Positions 42,989 through 49,500 of a stretch of 64,000 nt of DNA are shown in pieces (position 1 is the first letter of the stretch; each line of letters opens with the position of its first letter). This DNA is from Lingula anatina (lineage: Eukaryota > Brachiopoda > Lingulata > Lingulida > Lingulidae): contig NW_019775069.1 in assembly GCF_001039355.2 (NCBI RefSeq), forward strand, positions 1,018,027 to 1,082,026, written 5' to 3'. Both the position numbers and the translations under genes were made by a program. Below the pieces are notes generated by a model. It was not told the origin of the DNA and made no database searches. It saw only the letters and a program-made list of their open reading frames with translations.

Positions 42989-45900
42989 ATTTTACAGGTA
43001 TCAGTTTGTCTTTTTAAAGCCAGACAAAATTGATAAAGCTGGTTAATGAGTGGTGACTTTGTAGACATTTATTTTTTAAACATATGTTTAATGAACCTAT
43101 CAGCTTAATTTCAAGGTTTGTCAGTGATTTTTTTTTTTTTTTTTTTTTTTTGGGGGGGGGGGGGGGGGNNNNNNNNNNNNNNNNNNNNNNNNNNNNNNNN
43201 NNNNNNNNNNNNNNNNNNNNNNNNNNNNNNNNNNNNNNNNNNNNNNNNNNNNNNNNNNNNNNNNNNNNNNNNNNNNNNNNNNNNNNNNNNNNNNNNNNNN
43301 NNNNNNNNNNNNNNNNNNNNNNNNNNNNNNNNNNNNNNNNNNNNNNNNNNNNNNNNNNNNNNNNNNNNNNNNNNNNNNNNNNNNNNNNNNNNNNNGGGGG
43401 GGTGTTATACCCACAGCTCAGGTGATTTTAGACAATATGGTTTTTCCTGGGATCGATCGCCAATTTTTTCAGTTGTCATCTCATGAAAGGGACAAATGCA
43501 AGTAAATTATTTGTTCTAATTAATGGATTCTCAAGCTTCATTTTACTTTGATCAGAACTGTTTAACCCGTTTCCTTAAGAATGAGCCATTTTTGCTATCC
43601 CCATCCCATTCCTAACCCTGATTCTAGCCCTTTCACACCAACTGTAAACAATGTCATTATTCCTATAACATATATGTTACTCATAACATCATGTTGGTGC
43701 TATCACTGTTGTAATTGTCAAGGCATTTTGTCGTCAACTTTATTTCAATTCTACATATTCAGCTGAACACTGGTGCATATCAAACATACTCAAATTAAAG
43801 TTAAAAAGTGAAACCTATTTGCATATCCCTTGCATGACAATAACAATGTTACCTCCTTATCAATGTTACTGTAAATATCAACATATTTCTGTGTTATCGT
43901 ACTTCAAAATATGGCCATCAGACTGGACATGCAGATAACCAGATGATAGCCACTATCTCACCACAGCAACCTGCACTCACTATCCTTTCCACCTCATCTG
44001 TTAATATATCAGCCCTGGCTGTGTACACACACTCACAGGCACCCAGACACCACAATGAACAGAACTCTGCCAAGGTTCACTAAACCCTAAATTAAAATCA
44101 GCCTGCTATTTGTTTTGCCTAAGTGACACCTTTGTTTTATTCTAAGTCAAAATGCTGTGTTCGTTTACAGTAAAAGTGTGATGCCCTTCAGCAATAATAG
44201 AGTACCTAAGTAAGGGCAAATGATTTAATGTGAGTCGTTTTTTAAAGGGTATATTGGAACTAAGTAAAGGGAGATGTGAAAAAAAGTGAAACAGTTTCCA
44301 AGTAATGAAAACCCTAAACACCTGCCTGGAATTGCTTTCCTATTTAATTATGTCCCAGTTCATTGAAAACGAAGAAAGCCTATTGATTTGTCTAACGAGC
44401 TCTAACTGGATGAATAATTTAGCTAGCAAACAAAAAATTGGGAATAGGATCTAGAAAGGATAGAGTCCTCATATACCACATATGTGTAAACAATGTCCCT
44501 AGGATGTTTTCTATAGCAACCTTTTTAATCTGCAAACCTTTGGATATACCATACTGTTTGTGTACATTAGCTGATGTGAACCTACCAACATGAAGTTGTG
44601 GTCGCTCCCTTTTTGTTTACTTCGTAAAATATGACTTAATGTCCCTGTTAATCAATATTAGATATACTCTCACCTGAAGCCTTAAAAGATCTTGAGAATT
44701 TTTTCTCATGCCCCCCCCCTCCTCCAACTTCTCTCACTCTTCTTTTAATTCAGTATCATACTGCTCATTTTAAAATAGGTCAAAGTCTTCCTGCATAACC
44801 ATTGCTTTACCAAAATAAAATTTAGGAGATCCAGAAACCACAGTTTTTCAAATAACAATTTATTACGGTTTGGTGGTATAGCAAACATGACTTGCAATGT
44901 AATCGTTTCAAGCTTCCAAAAATAAACTATGTAGGGTTAAATCTAAAAGCATGGGATTTGCATTTACAGGATAATTCCAAGAGTAAAGTTCAGAAGACAC
45001 TAATCCGTGTTTTATCAAATTCTTTTGTTAGATATCACTATACAGGTATGTTCCTCCTATGTCAGACACTATGCAAATAGAAAACACAGGACTTTAAAAT
45101 GCTTAAATCAGAAAGTTTTTCAAACTCTCACATAAGAGATTCCGAAACAAAGGGATTTCCTTTCAAATCCTTTAATTGATTGACTGAAGTTAAGAAAACA
45201 AATCCATATACCTATCACTAGCTTTTCTTTTCCTGTTTTGCATGCGGCAAATCTACCATTGAATTTCTTCATGCTGTAGACTATGCAAACCCTAATCAAA
45301 CAGCAGCTATTTACTTTCGGAAGTACTCCTGTCAATTGGCCAAATAAATTTAAAGTAACAAAGGAAACAACACAAAACATGTGTCACTCTCTCATAGAAA
45401 TTTGCCACATTTGCTCCATTTTCATTTTACTTCACTGGTCGAGTGAATGAATTTTCTGCTAAAATAGCGAGATGCTAGGGGCACTCCACTATTGTCTTCT
45501 ATTGTTACAAAGAGTCACTTTTTCTGTTAAGGCATTTACTGTGGGCCTTTGCTATACAAAACTACTCAATGCAACATCCGTGGGAAAAACTTGCTGCTAT
45601 GTTCAACTGTATAGAGACTCCTTTACTTTAACATCTGATATCCTACAGTTAAAGCCCTGACCACTTGAAAACTACTATTCAAAGAAACCCATGCATCTGC
45701 ACATTTTCAAGTGGAAAAAACACATATCTATTCAAATGCATTAAAAAATATGTGCCAGAATCATGAATGTAATTTGTTTGCTGAAATTTGAGGCGAAAGA
45801 ATAACAAAATGTGTATTTTAGGAGTACAAGTATCTCATTCTCATGAAAATGACCACTTATTTAGCTGCTGAAGTGCCTTTAAACAAGCCGTGTCATTGAA

Positions 45901-46593
45901 ACAGTTATATGGAGGGGAAAATAGTAGGATACTATTTCTCCGTGTTAGACTACCTAGAAACTTGTCTCCCCGTGCAAACATACTTGGTTGACCTTTCTCC
46001 ATACTTTTTGACCCTGAAGCAATGGAAGTGTGACCTGCCGTCGTGGGAATTTTACGCTCCACCGATCGCGCCTGTAAAGAGCTCATCTTATCAAAATGAT
46101 AGGGGAAACTTACCGTCCAGGCGAAATCAAAGGGCAGGCGTGACGTTCGCCTAGCGTCAGTGTTGTCAGGGTGGAAAGTAAAAGTATTCCCTCCAAGAAC
46201 CGCACTTGTAGTATTTCCAAACGTACATCGTCCTTCTGGCGTAATTCTTGCTTGGTATTCCCTAAGACATACACGAAAGTAGGTATCGCACTCCTCCACA
46301 CACGCGCCGTCCGACCCCCGTCGGCCGTCGCAGCACGAGCCGTTGGCTATCTCCCCTCGTGCATTGGTTATACTTGTAATTTCCAGTTCAAAGTATCCCG
46401 ATGCGTTACAAACCTTGAGAAGAACAAGACAAAGGCAAAAAGTTAAACACAGCATGCTTTTAACGAAGCAGAACGAGCGTGGGAAACTTTTTTCTTGGGA
46501 TGATCGCTACTCTACAACGCATTTGGACCACTCATCATTTACCTGAGCTCGAATCGTATACAGCGCTAGGGTCAACAACACCGCATAAACCAT
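661..46593 (-). CDS. JAG1: Jagged/Serrate-type Notch ligand, complete gene, 24 coding exons
   Basis: Single-pass membrane ligand of the DSL family that activates Notch on neighbouring cells. Joining the 24 exons listed separately gives 3744 nt, 1247 codons plus stop, close to the roughly 1.2 thousand residues of vertebrate JAG1. Every junction has GT-AG ends and matching phase. Order: signal peptide (1-17), MNNL (about 18-117), DSL (Cys178-Cys220, with FGHYEC), 16 EGF repeats (about 223-850), VWC-like cysteine-rich region (about 850-985), juxtamembrane region, TM helix (about 1093-1117), and a tail ending EEIVV. Sixteen EGFs plus the cysteine-rich region separate Jagged from Delta. As an invertebrate gene it would be co-orthologous to JAG1 and JAG2, so the symbol is a family label. 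The start ATG at 46593 was chosen because exon 1 joins in frame to give RAQ-VCNASG, matching the signal-peptide junction known in JAG1. Confidence 0.95.
1573..1759 (-). CDS. JAG1: Jagged exon 23: juxtamembrane domain, second part
   Basis: 187-nt exon (residues 1030-1092). It contains [15 protein letters not shown], matching the NSSLIAAVAEV stretch of JAG1 just outside the membrane, where metalloprotease shedding usually occurs. Acceptor TTCCAG, donor GTAAGT. Confidence 0.9.
2071..2202 (-). CDS. JAG1: Jagged exon 22: juxtamembrane domain, first part
   Basis: 132-nt exon (residues 986-1029), [19 protein letters not shown] onwards, aligning with the HICSELRNL region of JAG1. Acceptor TTACAG, donor GTTAGT, phase 0. 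Confidence 0.88.
2525..2806 (-). CDS. JAG1: Jagged exon 21: cysteine-rich region, second part
   Basis: 282-nt, phase 0-0 exon (residues 892-985). LWCGPLNC follows the exon 20 end as VWCGP does in JAG1, then ACPAGQRC, a proline-rich stretch and [16 protein letters not shown]. Acceptor TTTTAG, donor GTGAGT. Confidence 0.92.
3086..3210 (-). CDS. JAG1: Jagged exon 20: VWC-like region, first part
   Basis: 125-nt exon (residues 850-891), with [18 protein letters not shown] followed by TK at the phase-0 end. W-x3-C-x2-C-x-C is the core of the von Willebrand C-like module of Jagged proteins. Acceptor TTTTAG, donor GTAAAG. Confidence 0.92.
3465..3496. repeat. GT/CA microsatellite in Jagged intron 19
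   Basis: About 32 bases of alternating GT on the plus strand, CA in the Jagged transcript, starting about 47 nt after the end of exon 19. Confidence 0.95.
3544..3657 (-). CDS. JAG1: Jagged exon 19: EGF16
   Basis: 114-nt, phase 1-1 exon (residues 812-850), the last [19 protein letters not shown] to GDRCQE. Donor GTAAGT, with a CA run of the transcript starting about 47 nt downstream. Confidence 0.93.
3965..4050 (-). CDS. JAG1: Jagged exon 18: rest of EGF15
   Basis: 86-nt exon (residues 783-812), [16 protein letters not shown] to GFAGPDCRI. The DGxNWxxC signature is found at the same place in vertebrate Jagged EGF15. Donor GTAAGT. Confidence 0.93.
4210..4377. mobile_element. 168-bp MITE with CAGGGGCGGAT termini (intron 17)
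   Basis: Starts CAGGGGCGGATTTAG and ends CTGGATCCGCCCCTG, so the ends are terminal inverted repeats. ATACA flanks both sides (4205-4209 and 4378-4382). The body repeats a GAAGACGGTCA motif. CAGGGGCGGAT-type ends occur in hAT-like non-autonomous elements, although hAT duplications are normally 8 bp, so the class is uncertain. Confidence 0.75.
4480..4624 (-). CDS. JAG1: Jagged exon 17: EGF14 and start of EGF15
   Basis: 145-nt exon (residues 735-783): [17 protein letters not shown] to GVTCGE, then [10 protein letters not shown], whose last Cys codon is split by the intron (phase 2). Acceptor TTCCAG, donor GTGAGA. Confidence 0.93.
4888..5001 (-). CDS. JAG1: Jagged exon 16: EGF13
   Basis: 114-nt, phase 1-1 exon (residues 697-735), one repeat: [16 protein letters not shown] to GQTCHL. 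Acceptor CTCCAG, donor GTGAGC. Confidence 0.94.
   Translation of the reverse strand, partial: GTAIVMLPLVPTVALVLISGKLSHVCAHLSGRARHAI
5183..5294. repeat. 56-bp-period tandem duplication in intron 15
   Basis: The segment with GTATAATGACAAGTCAGG starting at 5195 recurs 56 bp later at 5251, with flanking sequence also matching at a few mismatches. Confidence 0.85.
5325..5438 (-). CDS. JAG1: Jagged exon 15: EGF12
   Basis: 114-nt, phase 1-1 exon (residues 659-697), one repeat: [16 protein letters not shown] to GKRCNL. Acceptor CTATAG, donor GTGAGT. Confidence 0.94.
5611..5707. repeat. Long GT/CA microsatellite in Jagged intron 14
   Basis: 97 bases of uninterrupted TG on the plus strand (CA in the transcript), 31 nt downstream of the exon 14 end. 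Confidence 0.97.
5739..5852 (-). CDS. JAG1: Jagged exon 14: EGF11
   Basis: 114-nt, phase 1-1 exon (residues 621-659) coding exactly one repeat, [16 protein letters not shown] to GDLCHI. Donor GTAAGT. A long CA repeat of the transcript begins 31 nt downstream of the exon end. Confidence 0.94.
6128..6292 (-). CDS. JAG1: Jagged exon 13: EGF10 with Jagged-specific insertion
   Basis: 165-nt, phase 1-1 exon (residues 566-621). [14 protein letters not shown] is the insertion that makes EGF10 of Jagged proteins longer than a normal repeat, followed by VCGDHGTC and GYTGTYCHE. This is strong evidence for Jagged rather than Delta. Confidence 0.94.
6588..6738 (-). CDS. JAG1: Jagged exon 12: EGF9 and start of EGF10
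   Basis: 151-nt exon (residues 516-566). EGF9 is [17 protein letters not shown] to EDKNC, then [12 protein letters not shown] begins the long EGF10. Acceptor TTGCAG, donor GTTAGT. Confidence 0.93.
7214..7387 (-). CDS. JAG1: Jagged exon 11: EGF7 end and EGF8
   Basis: 174-nt, phase 0-0 exon (residues 458-515). [19 protein letters not shown] completes EGF7, and [17 protein letters not shown] starts EGF8, ending GTNCE. Acceptor GTCTAG, donor GTAAGA. Confidence 0.93.
7597..7643 (-). CDS. JAG1: Jagged exon 10: first half of EGF7
   Basis: Short 47-nt exon (residues 442-457), [16 protein letters not shown], acceptor CTTTAG, donor GTAAGT, ending in phase 0. EGF7 is the shortened repeat with a DCxGQC spacing, as in JAG1. 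Its second half lies in exon 11. Confidence 0.9.
7954..8181 (-). CDS. JAG1: Jagged exon 9: EGF5 and EGF6
   Basis: 228-nt, phase 1-1 exon (residues 366-442) holding two EGF repeats without an intervening intron: [16 protein letters not shown] and [17 protein letters not shown]. The D/N-x-D/N-E-C starts suggest calcium binding. Donor GTAAGT. Confidence 0.93.
8497..8610 (-). CDS. JAG1: Jagged exon 8: EGF4
   Basis: 114-nt, phase 1-1 exon (residues 328-366), one EGF repeat, [16 protein letters not shown] to GWTGELCD. Acceptor TTTTAG, donor GTGAGT. Confidence 0.93.
9015..9134 (-). CDS. JAG1: Jagged exon 7: EGF3
   Basis: 120-nt, phase 1-1 exon (residues 288-328) for one EGF repeat starting [17 protein letters not shown] and ending GVNCER. 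Acceptor TTCCAG, donor GTATTG. Confidence 0.93.
9622..9755 (-). CDS. JAG1: Jagged exon 6: EGF1 end and EGF2
   Basis: 134-nt exon (residues 243-288). It reads [19 protein letters not shown] then [19 protein letters not shown], the characteristic non-calcium-binding EGF1-2 pair of Jagged/Delta. Acceptor TTTCAG, donor GTGATA, phase 1 end. Confidence 0.93.
9756..14442 (-). other. Jagged intron 5 (about 4.7 kb)
   Basis: AT-rich intron with no recognisable exon on either strand. A G-rich run lies at 11560-11597 and a poly(T) tract at 14331-14348. A perfect CGTGGGAA (Su(H)/CSL-type) octamer is at 13378-13385. Confidence 0.7.
14443..14503 (-). CDS. JAG1: Jagged exon 5: EGF1
   Basis: 61-nt exon (residues 223-243), [20 protein letters not shown], acceptor TTCCAG, donor GTAGGG. 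The atypical first EGF of DSL ligands is split between this exon and exon 6, as in vertebrates. Confidence 0.93.
14504..18104 (-). other. Jagged intron 4 (3.6 kb)
   Basis: AT-rich intron without supportable coding sequence. It contains a GT/GC-rich microsatellite at 17037-17104 and a small imperfect direct repeat of a GTATGATGTAATT motif near 17960-17995. Confidence 0.7.
17037..17104. repeat. GT-rich microsatellite in intron 4
   Basis: Alternating GTGC and GT units on the plus strand. Confidence 0.93.
18105..18359 (-). CDS. JAG1: Jagged exon 4: DSL domain
   Basis: 255-nt exon (residues 138-223), the same length I remember for JAG1 exon 4. It ends the MNNL region ([11 protein letters not shown]) and holds the whole DSL domain, Cys178 to Cys220, with six cysteines, [16 protein letters not shown] and GWMGMNC. 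DSL contacts Notch EGF11. Donor GTAGAG, phase 1. Confidence 0.95.
18655..18715 (-). CDS. JAG1: Jagged exon 3: end of MNNL domain
   Basis: 61-nt exon (residues 118-138), encoding [20 protein letters not shown], acceptor CAACAG and donor GTAAGC, phases 0 to 1. RSYTL-EAWD is a conserved strand of the MNNL fold. It follows the 27-kb intron 2. Confidence 0.93.
19553..19880. promoter_or_regulatory. GC-rich island in intron 2 with palindromic E-box pair
   Basis: A stretch of about 330 bp clearly richer in G and C than the surrounding intron. It contains a perfect 18-bp palindrome at 19716-19733, CACACCTGGCCAGGTGTG, made of two back-to-back E-boxes (CACCTG and CAGGTG). CAGGTG is preferred by Snail/ZEB factors and by some bHLH E-protein dimers. 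No exon is supported here. Enhancer function is inference. Confidence 0.35.
19919..19940. repeat. Poly(G) run in intron 2
   Basis: Nearly unbroken run of about 20 G on the plus strand. Confidence 0.9.
24676..24822. repeat. Decayed GAAGGTTCGCTATTCC-type repeat cluster
   Basis: Several degenerate copies of a unit of about 20 bp, such as GAAGGTTCGCTATTCC and GAAGGTTCGTTATTC. Related units in the opposite orientation lie at about 25045-25095 and 28190-28310. Confidence 0.65.
26143..26163. repeat. Poly(G) run in intron 2
   Basis: About 20 consecutive G residues on the plus strand. A C-rich run follows near 26297-26313. Confidence 0.9.
27481..28022. mobile_element. Long-inverted-repeat (foldback/MITE) element, about 540 bp
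   Basis: Left arm about 27481-27643 starts GCGCATTCTCAACGAATTAA. The right arm, about 27871-28022, is its near-perfect reverse complement and ends GAGAATGCGC. The arms exceed 150 bp and enclose a loop of about 230 bp. Outside the arms, similarity extends to TA on each side, compatible with a TA target duplication. No transposase is encoded, and the one ORF inside (27699-27959, minus) runs through the arms and resembles nothing I know. Confidence 0.8.
28190..28310. repeat. Decayed GAATAGCGAACC-type repeat cluster, inverted
   Basis: Degenerate units such as TTTAGAATAGCAAACCCTC and CAGAATACCAAACC, the reverse complement of the motif at 24676-24822. Confidence 0.6.
28922..29097. mobile_element. 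Palindromic MITE, family B copy 1
   Basis: GGCTGCGTTCAGAACAGTGG at the left pairs with CCACTGTTCTGAATGCGGCC at the right. Arms of about 50-60 bp continue through GACTAACTAGTCTG and CAAATATGGC. A second, more diverged copy is at 37212-37400. Non-coding. Confidence 0.8.
29469..29493. repeat. CA microsatellite in intron 2
   Basis: About 12 CA units on the plus strand. Confidence 0.9.
31334..31507. mobile_element. 174-bp MITE with perfect 8-bp target duplication
   Basis: GACATTCT occurs immediately on both sides (31326-31333 and 31508-31515). Termini GGGGGCGT...GATAGTCCG and CGGACTATCGCTACGGCCCC are inverted repeats. Next to them, tandem GGTCCGAAGGTTCATT units are arranged inward from each end. 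An 8-bp duplication fits hAT-type integration. No coding capacity. Confidence 0.85.
33829..33872. repeat. AT microsatellite in intron 2
   Basis: About 22 AT units. Confidence 0.93.
36982..37211. mobile_element. Palindromic MITE, family A copy 1
   Basis: Ends GACCATTCCCACAGAT and ATCTGTGGGAACCCAGTC are inverted repeats. Inside them lie the paired motifs GATTGCTGTCAGCT and AGCTGACAGCAATTTAGC. TAAGA flanks both ends. A related copy in opposite orientation is at 52183-52391. It abuts another MITE (family B) directly. Confidence 0.75.
37212..37400. mobile_element. Palindromic MITE, family B copy 2
   Basis: GAGCACATTCAGAACA at the left pairs with TGTTCTGAATGCACTC at the right. The internal CTATTCAGTGTCTAAT is shared with copy 1 at 28922. 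It directly adjoins the family A MITE on its left. Confidence 0.75.
39420..40040. repeat. Dispersed repeat also present in ARV1 intron 1
   Basis: Diverged same-strand similarity to about 55320-55870 (and its duplicate at 59760-60310). Shared landmarks are AAATCTTCAGTGTTCA, GCCAGCAATTTT, CAGATTTTATCATT, ATAATTAGATGCAGG and GGTATCTGGATGA, in the same order and similar spacing. No ORF; probably an old transposon family. Confidence 0.75.
42947..42979. repeat. CT microsatellite
   Basis: CT units with one TTT interruption in Jagged intron 2. Confidence 0.93.
43169..43395. other. Assembly gap (227 N)
   Basis: Run of N flanked on the left by about 24 T then 17 G and on the right by 7 G. The gap sits in a homopolymer tract in Jagged intron 2, so true length and content are unknown. 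Confidence 0.99.
45579..46485. promoter_or_regulatory. Cluster of three perfect Su(H)/CSL-type sites at the Jagged 5' end
   Basis: CGTGGGAA occurs at 45579-45586, 46042-46049 (both intron 2, just after exon 2) and 46478-46485 (intron 1), all in the same orientation on the plus strand. This matches the Su(H)/RBPJ consensus YGTGRGAA. Since Jagged is a known Notch target in lateral induction, direct autoregulation is plausible but is inference here. Confidence 0.4.
46114..46413 (-). CDS. JAG1: Jagged exon 2: MNNL domain
   Basis: Exactly 100 codons (residues 18-117), phase 0 at both ends. It begins [13 protein letters not shown] after a long pyrimidine tract ending CTCAAG and ends LPFDFAWT before GTAAGT. 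The [14 protein letters not shown] and [14 protein letters not shown] motifs are typical of the Notch-ligand N-terminal (MNNL/C2-like) domain, which contacts Notch and membranes. Confidence 0.95.
46543..46593 (-). CDS. JAG1: Jagged exon 1: signal peptide
   Basis: Seventeen codons, [17 protein letters not shown], a hydrophobic leader followed by a GTAAATGA splice donor (phase 0). It joins to [11 protein letters not shown] of exon 2. Signal-peptidase cleavage is expected near the exon junction. The ATG has G at -3 and G at +4. The 5' UTR boundary cannot be seen. Confidence 0.85.
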
Positions 46594-49500
46594 GTCCTAC
46601 ACGCTAAAGTCTTCCTTATTTCCTCTCCGAGCGACATAGGCCGAGTACCGGCAATTTTTTCACGTAATTTTCGCATGCAATCCTCTGTTTTTCAGTATGA
46701 AATCCGCGCTACTGTTGTACTCCAGCCACACGAACATAGCAATACTACGAGCAGTACTACATAACATCCACTGCGCATGCTCAAATCAATTACAATGATC
46801 AAAACGATTTTGCGGCTGCATATCTGCACTAAAGTGGCGTGTGCCAGTGTGTCTGTCGCCAATCGAGTAAATAAACCACAGTAAACTGCAAATCAATAGA
46901 TTGCCTAATTAAATTACACTAATTAGGAAATATGTTAATAAATTTTGCCAACTGAGTGTGCTGAAGTAGATTTAAGTTAACGGCAGCTGTACCTCCGATT
47001 AAATCCCCTTCAATTGATAAACGGTGCTCAGACTTGAAACTAATAAACCCGGGACATGATATAAAAGCGTTCTGAAATGGCATGATTCAATATTTAGGCA
47101 ATAACCAACGAGCGGCACTCCTGTGATAAACAGATGATACCACGCCGAATGTGCGATGCAATGTTTAGTGATGGTGCGATATCGCCTCGGAGCTTGCTGC
47201 CCACGTGGCGCACACGCTTGAGCATACGCCACTTTTGCTACCAGCTTATTGGTCGCCAGCAAGCGCACGCACGGCAGTGACTGACTAAGTGCTGGCAAGT
47301 TCGGTGCTGGTGAATGTTTTGTAGCAGTAAAGAATGTTTGTAATATTTTCACTGTAAAAGAACAACAGTTGCTTTAAAAAGAATTAACAGGAGACTTTGT
47401 ATGTAGGGTGGGTTTTTAATGACATTAAAACAATTTGATTAAAATAATAAGTGTTGAAGAAAGCATTTCACAGGATCAGAAATCTTGCAATATACAAACT
47501 GAAAATGTTATTCTTTTCTCTTTTGGGTCAAAAAGCCCTTTGTTTTCTAAAAAATTCTCTAGAACTTGACTTATTTTTAATATGCACTGGAATAAATTAA
47601 ACTACGACTTTACACTTCCCTTTTGTTTCTCACTTTTCACAGAAAACATGTCAGAATGTCGTGTTAAAATTTACAGTATGCTTTTTTTTGCAATATTTCG
47701 AGAAGATTTTTATAATAGACATTCGACAGCGGGAGGATATGGTCTCAACTTTAAACAAGTCGCATATTTTCTGTAGGAGTCAAATGTCATCGGCTCCACC
47801 TACTTGTACAGTGTGATTCGTTCTATTGATATTGCGGGCGAGTAAAATTACAAGCTGGTGCGACATTTGAATGTAATTGTTGTATTTTTTAATCTAAGTT
47901 CGGTCACACCAACTGTGCACGTTAATTATTGACCTCGCCCAAATGGAGTGTGAAGAGCAAGGGTGGGGTTCCTATATGTGTCGGCAGGGAATAAGGAAAA
48001 CACCCGACGGACCATGCATATTTATGAGTACATTTTATCAGTATAATTAGCTATCACAAAAATTGACAATATTTCTTAGTCAAAAATATTAAGTAAATTC
48101 AGGAAGCAGAAATTTAAATAATAGCCACATGAAACGTTTTTGTAGCTGTAAGATTTTGAATTGGTCAAGAAATACAAAGTTGGTAAAATTAGTGAATTAT
48201 AAACATTGCCAGATATCACATGCACGGAATCACTAAAGTACATGACTGTACACAAGAGCAGACATATGGCATAAATGTTCGAATTTTTCACTTGATCCGA
48301 CGCAAAAGGCTTCAATCCAACACCCTAAATTTCACAGGAAATCACCAAAAACCCTTACAGCATCGGATTGCCGTTCCCGGTTTTACCAGGTATAGAAGAT
48401 TCCCCCTCCGTACTCTGAAACTCAAGGTGTGACTCCCAGAACTGTCTGCATCCCTCCAGGGAAAGACCAGCCGACTAGGAGACAACTTTAAATCATTACC
48501 CTTCTAATGAGGTTATTTTCTATCATAAATGATGCCCGGAAAGATGTCCATCACACGCAAGCGACGTCCTCCGAGGTGACACCTTAACAATAAACCAAAT
48601 TAGAACTTTGGGCACATCAAAGTTGCAGTAATTAAAGACGAGTCTCCTTCAAAATCTGCTAATGTAAGGTTTTCTTTTGTATTTGGTTTAATAAATGTCA
48701 CCAGGGTGTACTTTCTTTGACAAATACGACTATTAAGCGTTCTAAAACCCATTTTGTCAACGCAAGATTCACACGGATGAACAGTAATGAGTCCATGGGA
48801 ATATTCTGAAGGAGTGCGCCTTGCAAAGCGGAGAAACGGGCGTCTTCAGGCCCCGGGCTTAAACCAAGGTAATACGACAGAAAGATAATCATCCCAGTTT
48901 TAGTTCTGACAATTTAGTGTCAATTAAAGGGCAGTTCAAAGTGTATCATTAGTTTATCATTAATCGGTCTTAAAACCAAAGCCGACCTTTGTATGCGTTT
49001 CAACTTAATATAAAGAAGTAGAAGCGTGGAAAATATACATTTGATCATCTATTTTCTGGCTCTTGTTTTCTGTACTGTTAACACTAAAAAAAGCACGACA
49101 AATAAAAACCGAGATCATTTATGTAAATGCAAAAGCTTCAACCAAATTTTAATGTTAGGAATATCTTACTCCGCCAAAAACCAATATACCGAAACGAAAG
49201 ACACAAAGTTTGATGCTTTTTTTTTTCTTTTTTACTCAGAACGTTTTTTTTTTATCATATAATGATAACCATACGTTTGAAATACGGCGTCATTCACACA
49301 AGTTTCATTTCGAACTGTAGCATAACTGCATTGTAGATAAGAAGAAATCAATAGTTTGTTTCCTAAATAATGAATACGCAAAATTTTTGTTCACAAACGG
49401 TTCATTGTGAGCGTAAAAACAGAAGAAAAAGGTGGGATACCCAGCTCTCTCTATCCCTTTGCTTATCTGTTTACATGTAGTGTTATGACTTGGTTTGTCC

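Larger units (their letters stand above)
18716..46113 (-). other. Jagged intron 2 (27.4 kb)
   Basis: Very long intron between the two MNNL exons. Short ORFs on both strands look random: no cysteine pattern, no homology I recognise, no good splice context. Contents I could identify are a GC-rich island with a palindromic E-box pair (19553-19880), decayed GAAGGTTCGCTATTCC-type repeats, MITEs at 27481, 28922, 31334, 36982 and 37212, a dispersed repeat at 39420-40040, AT and CT microsatellites, and an N gap. Long first or second introns in developmental genes usually carry enhancers. Confidence 0.75.

Noticed and set aside
43084-43486. ORFs running through the N gap
   Set aside because: They exist only because N codons are not read as stops; the flanks are homopolymers.
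45841-46455. A continuous 204-codon minus-strand ORF starting at 46455 and running through exon 2 to 45841
   Set aside because: Only the part 46114-46413 is Jagged-like. Downstream of 46114 there is a good GTAAGT donor, and the sequence after it loses all similarity. It is exon 2 plus intron.
46999-47352. 117-codon minus-strand ORF upstream of Jagged
   Set aside because: No domain, signal or family resemblance that I recognise. It lies in the relatively GC-rich promoter-proximal region, where stops are rarer by chance.
48698-48892. 64-codon minus-strand ORF in the intergenic region
   Set aside because: Looked protein-like at first, but I could not match it to a family, and there are no flanking exons.
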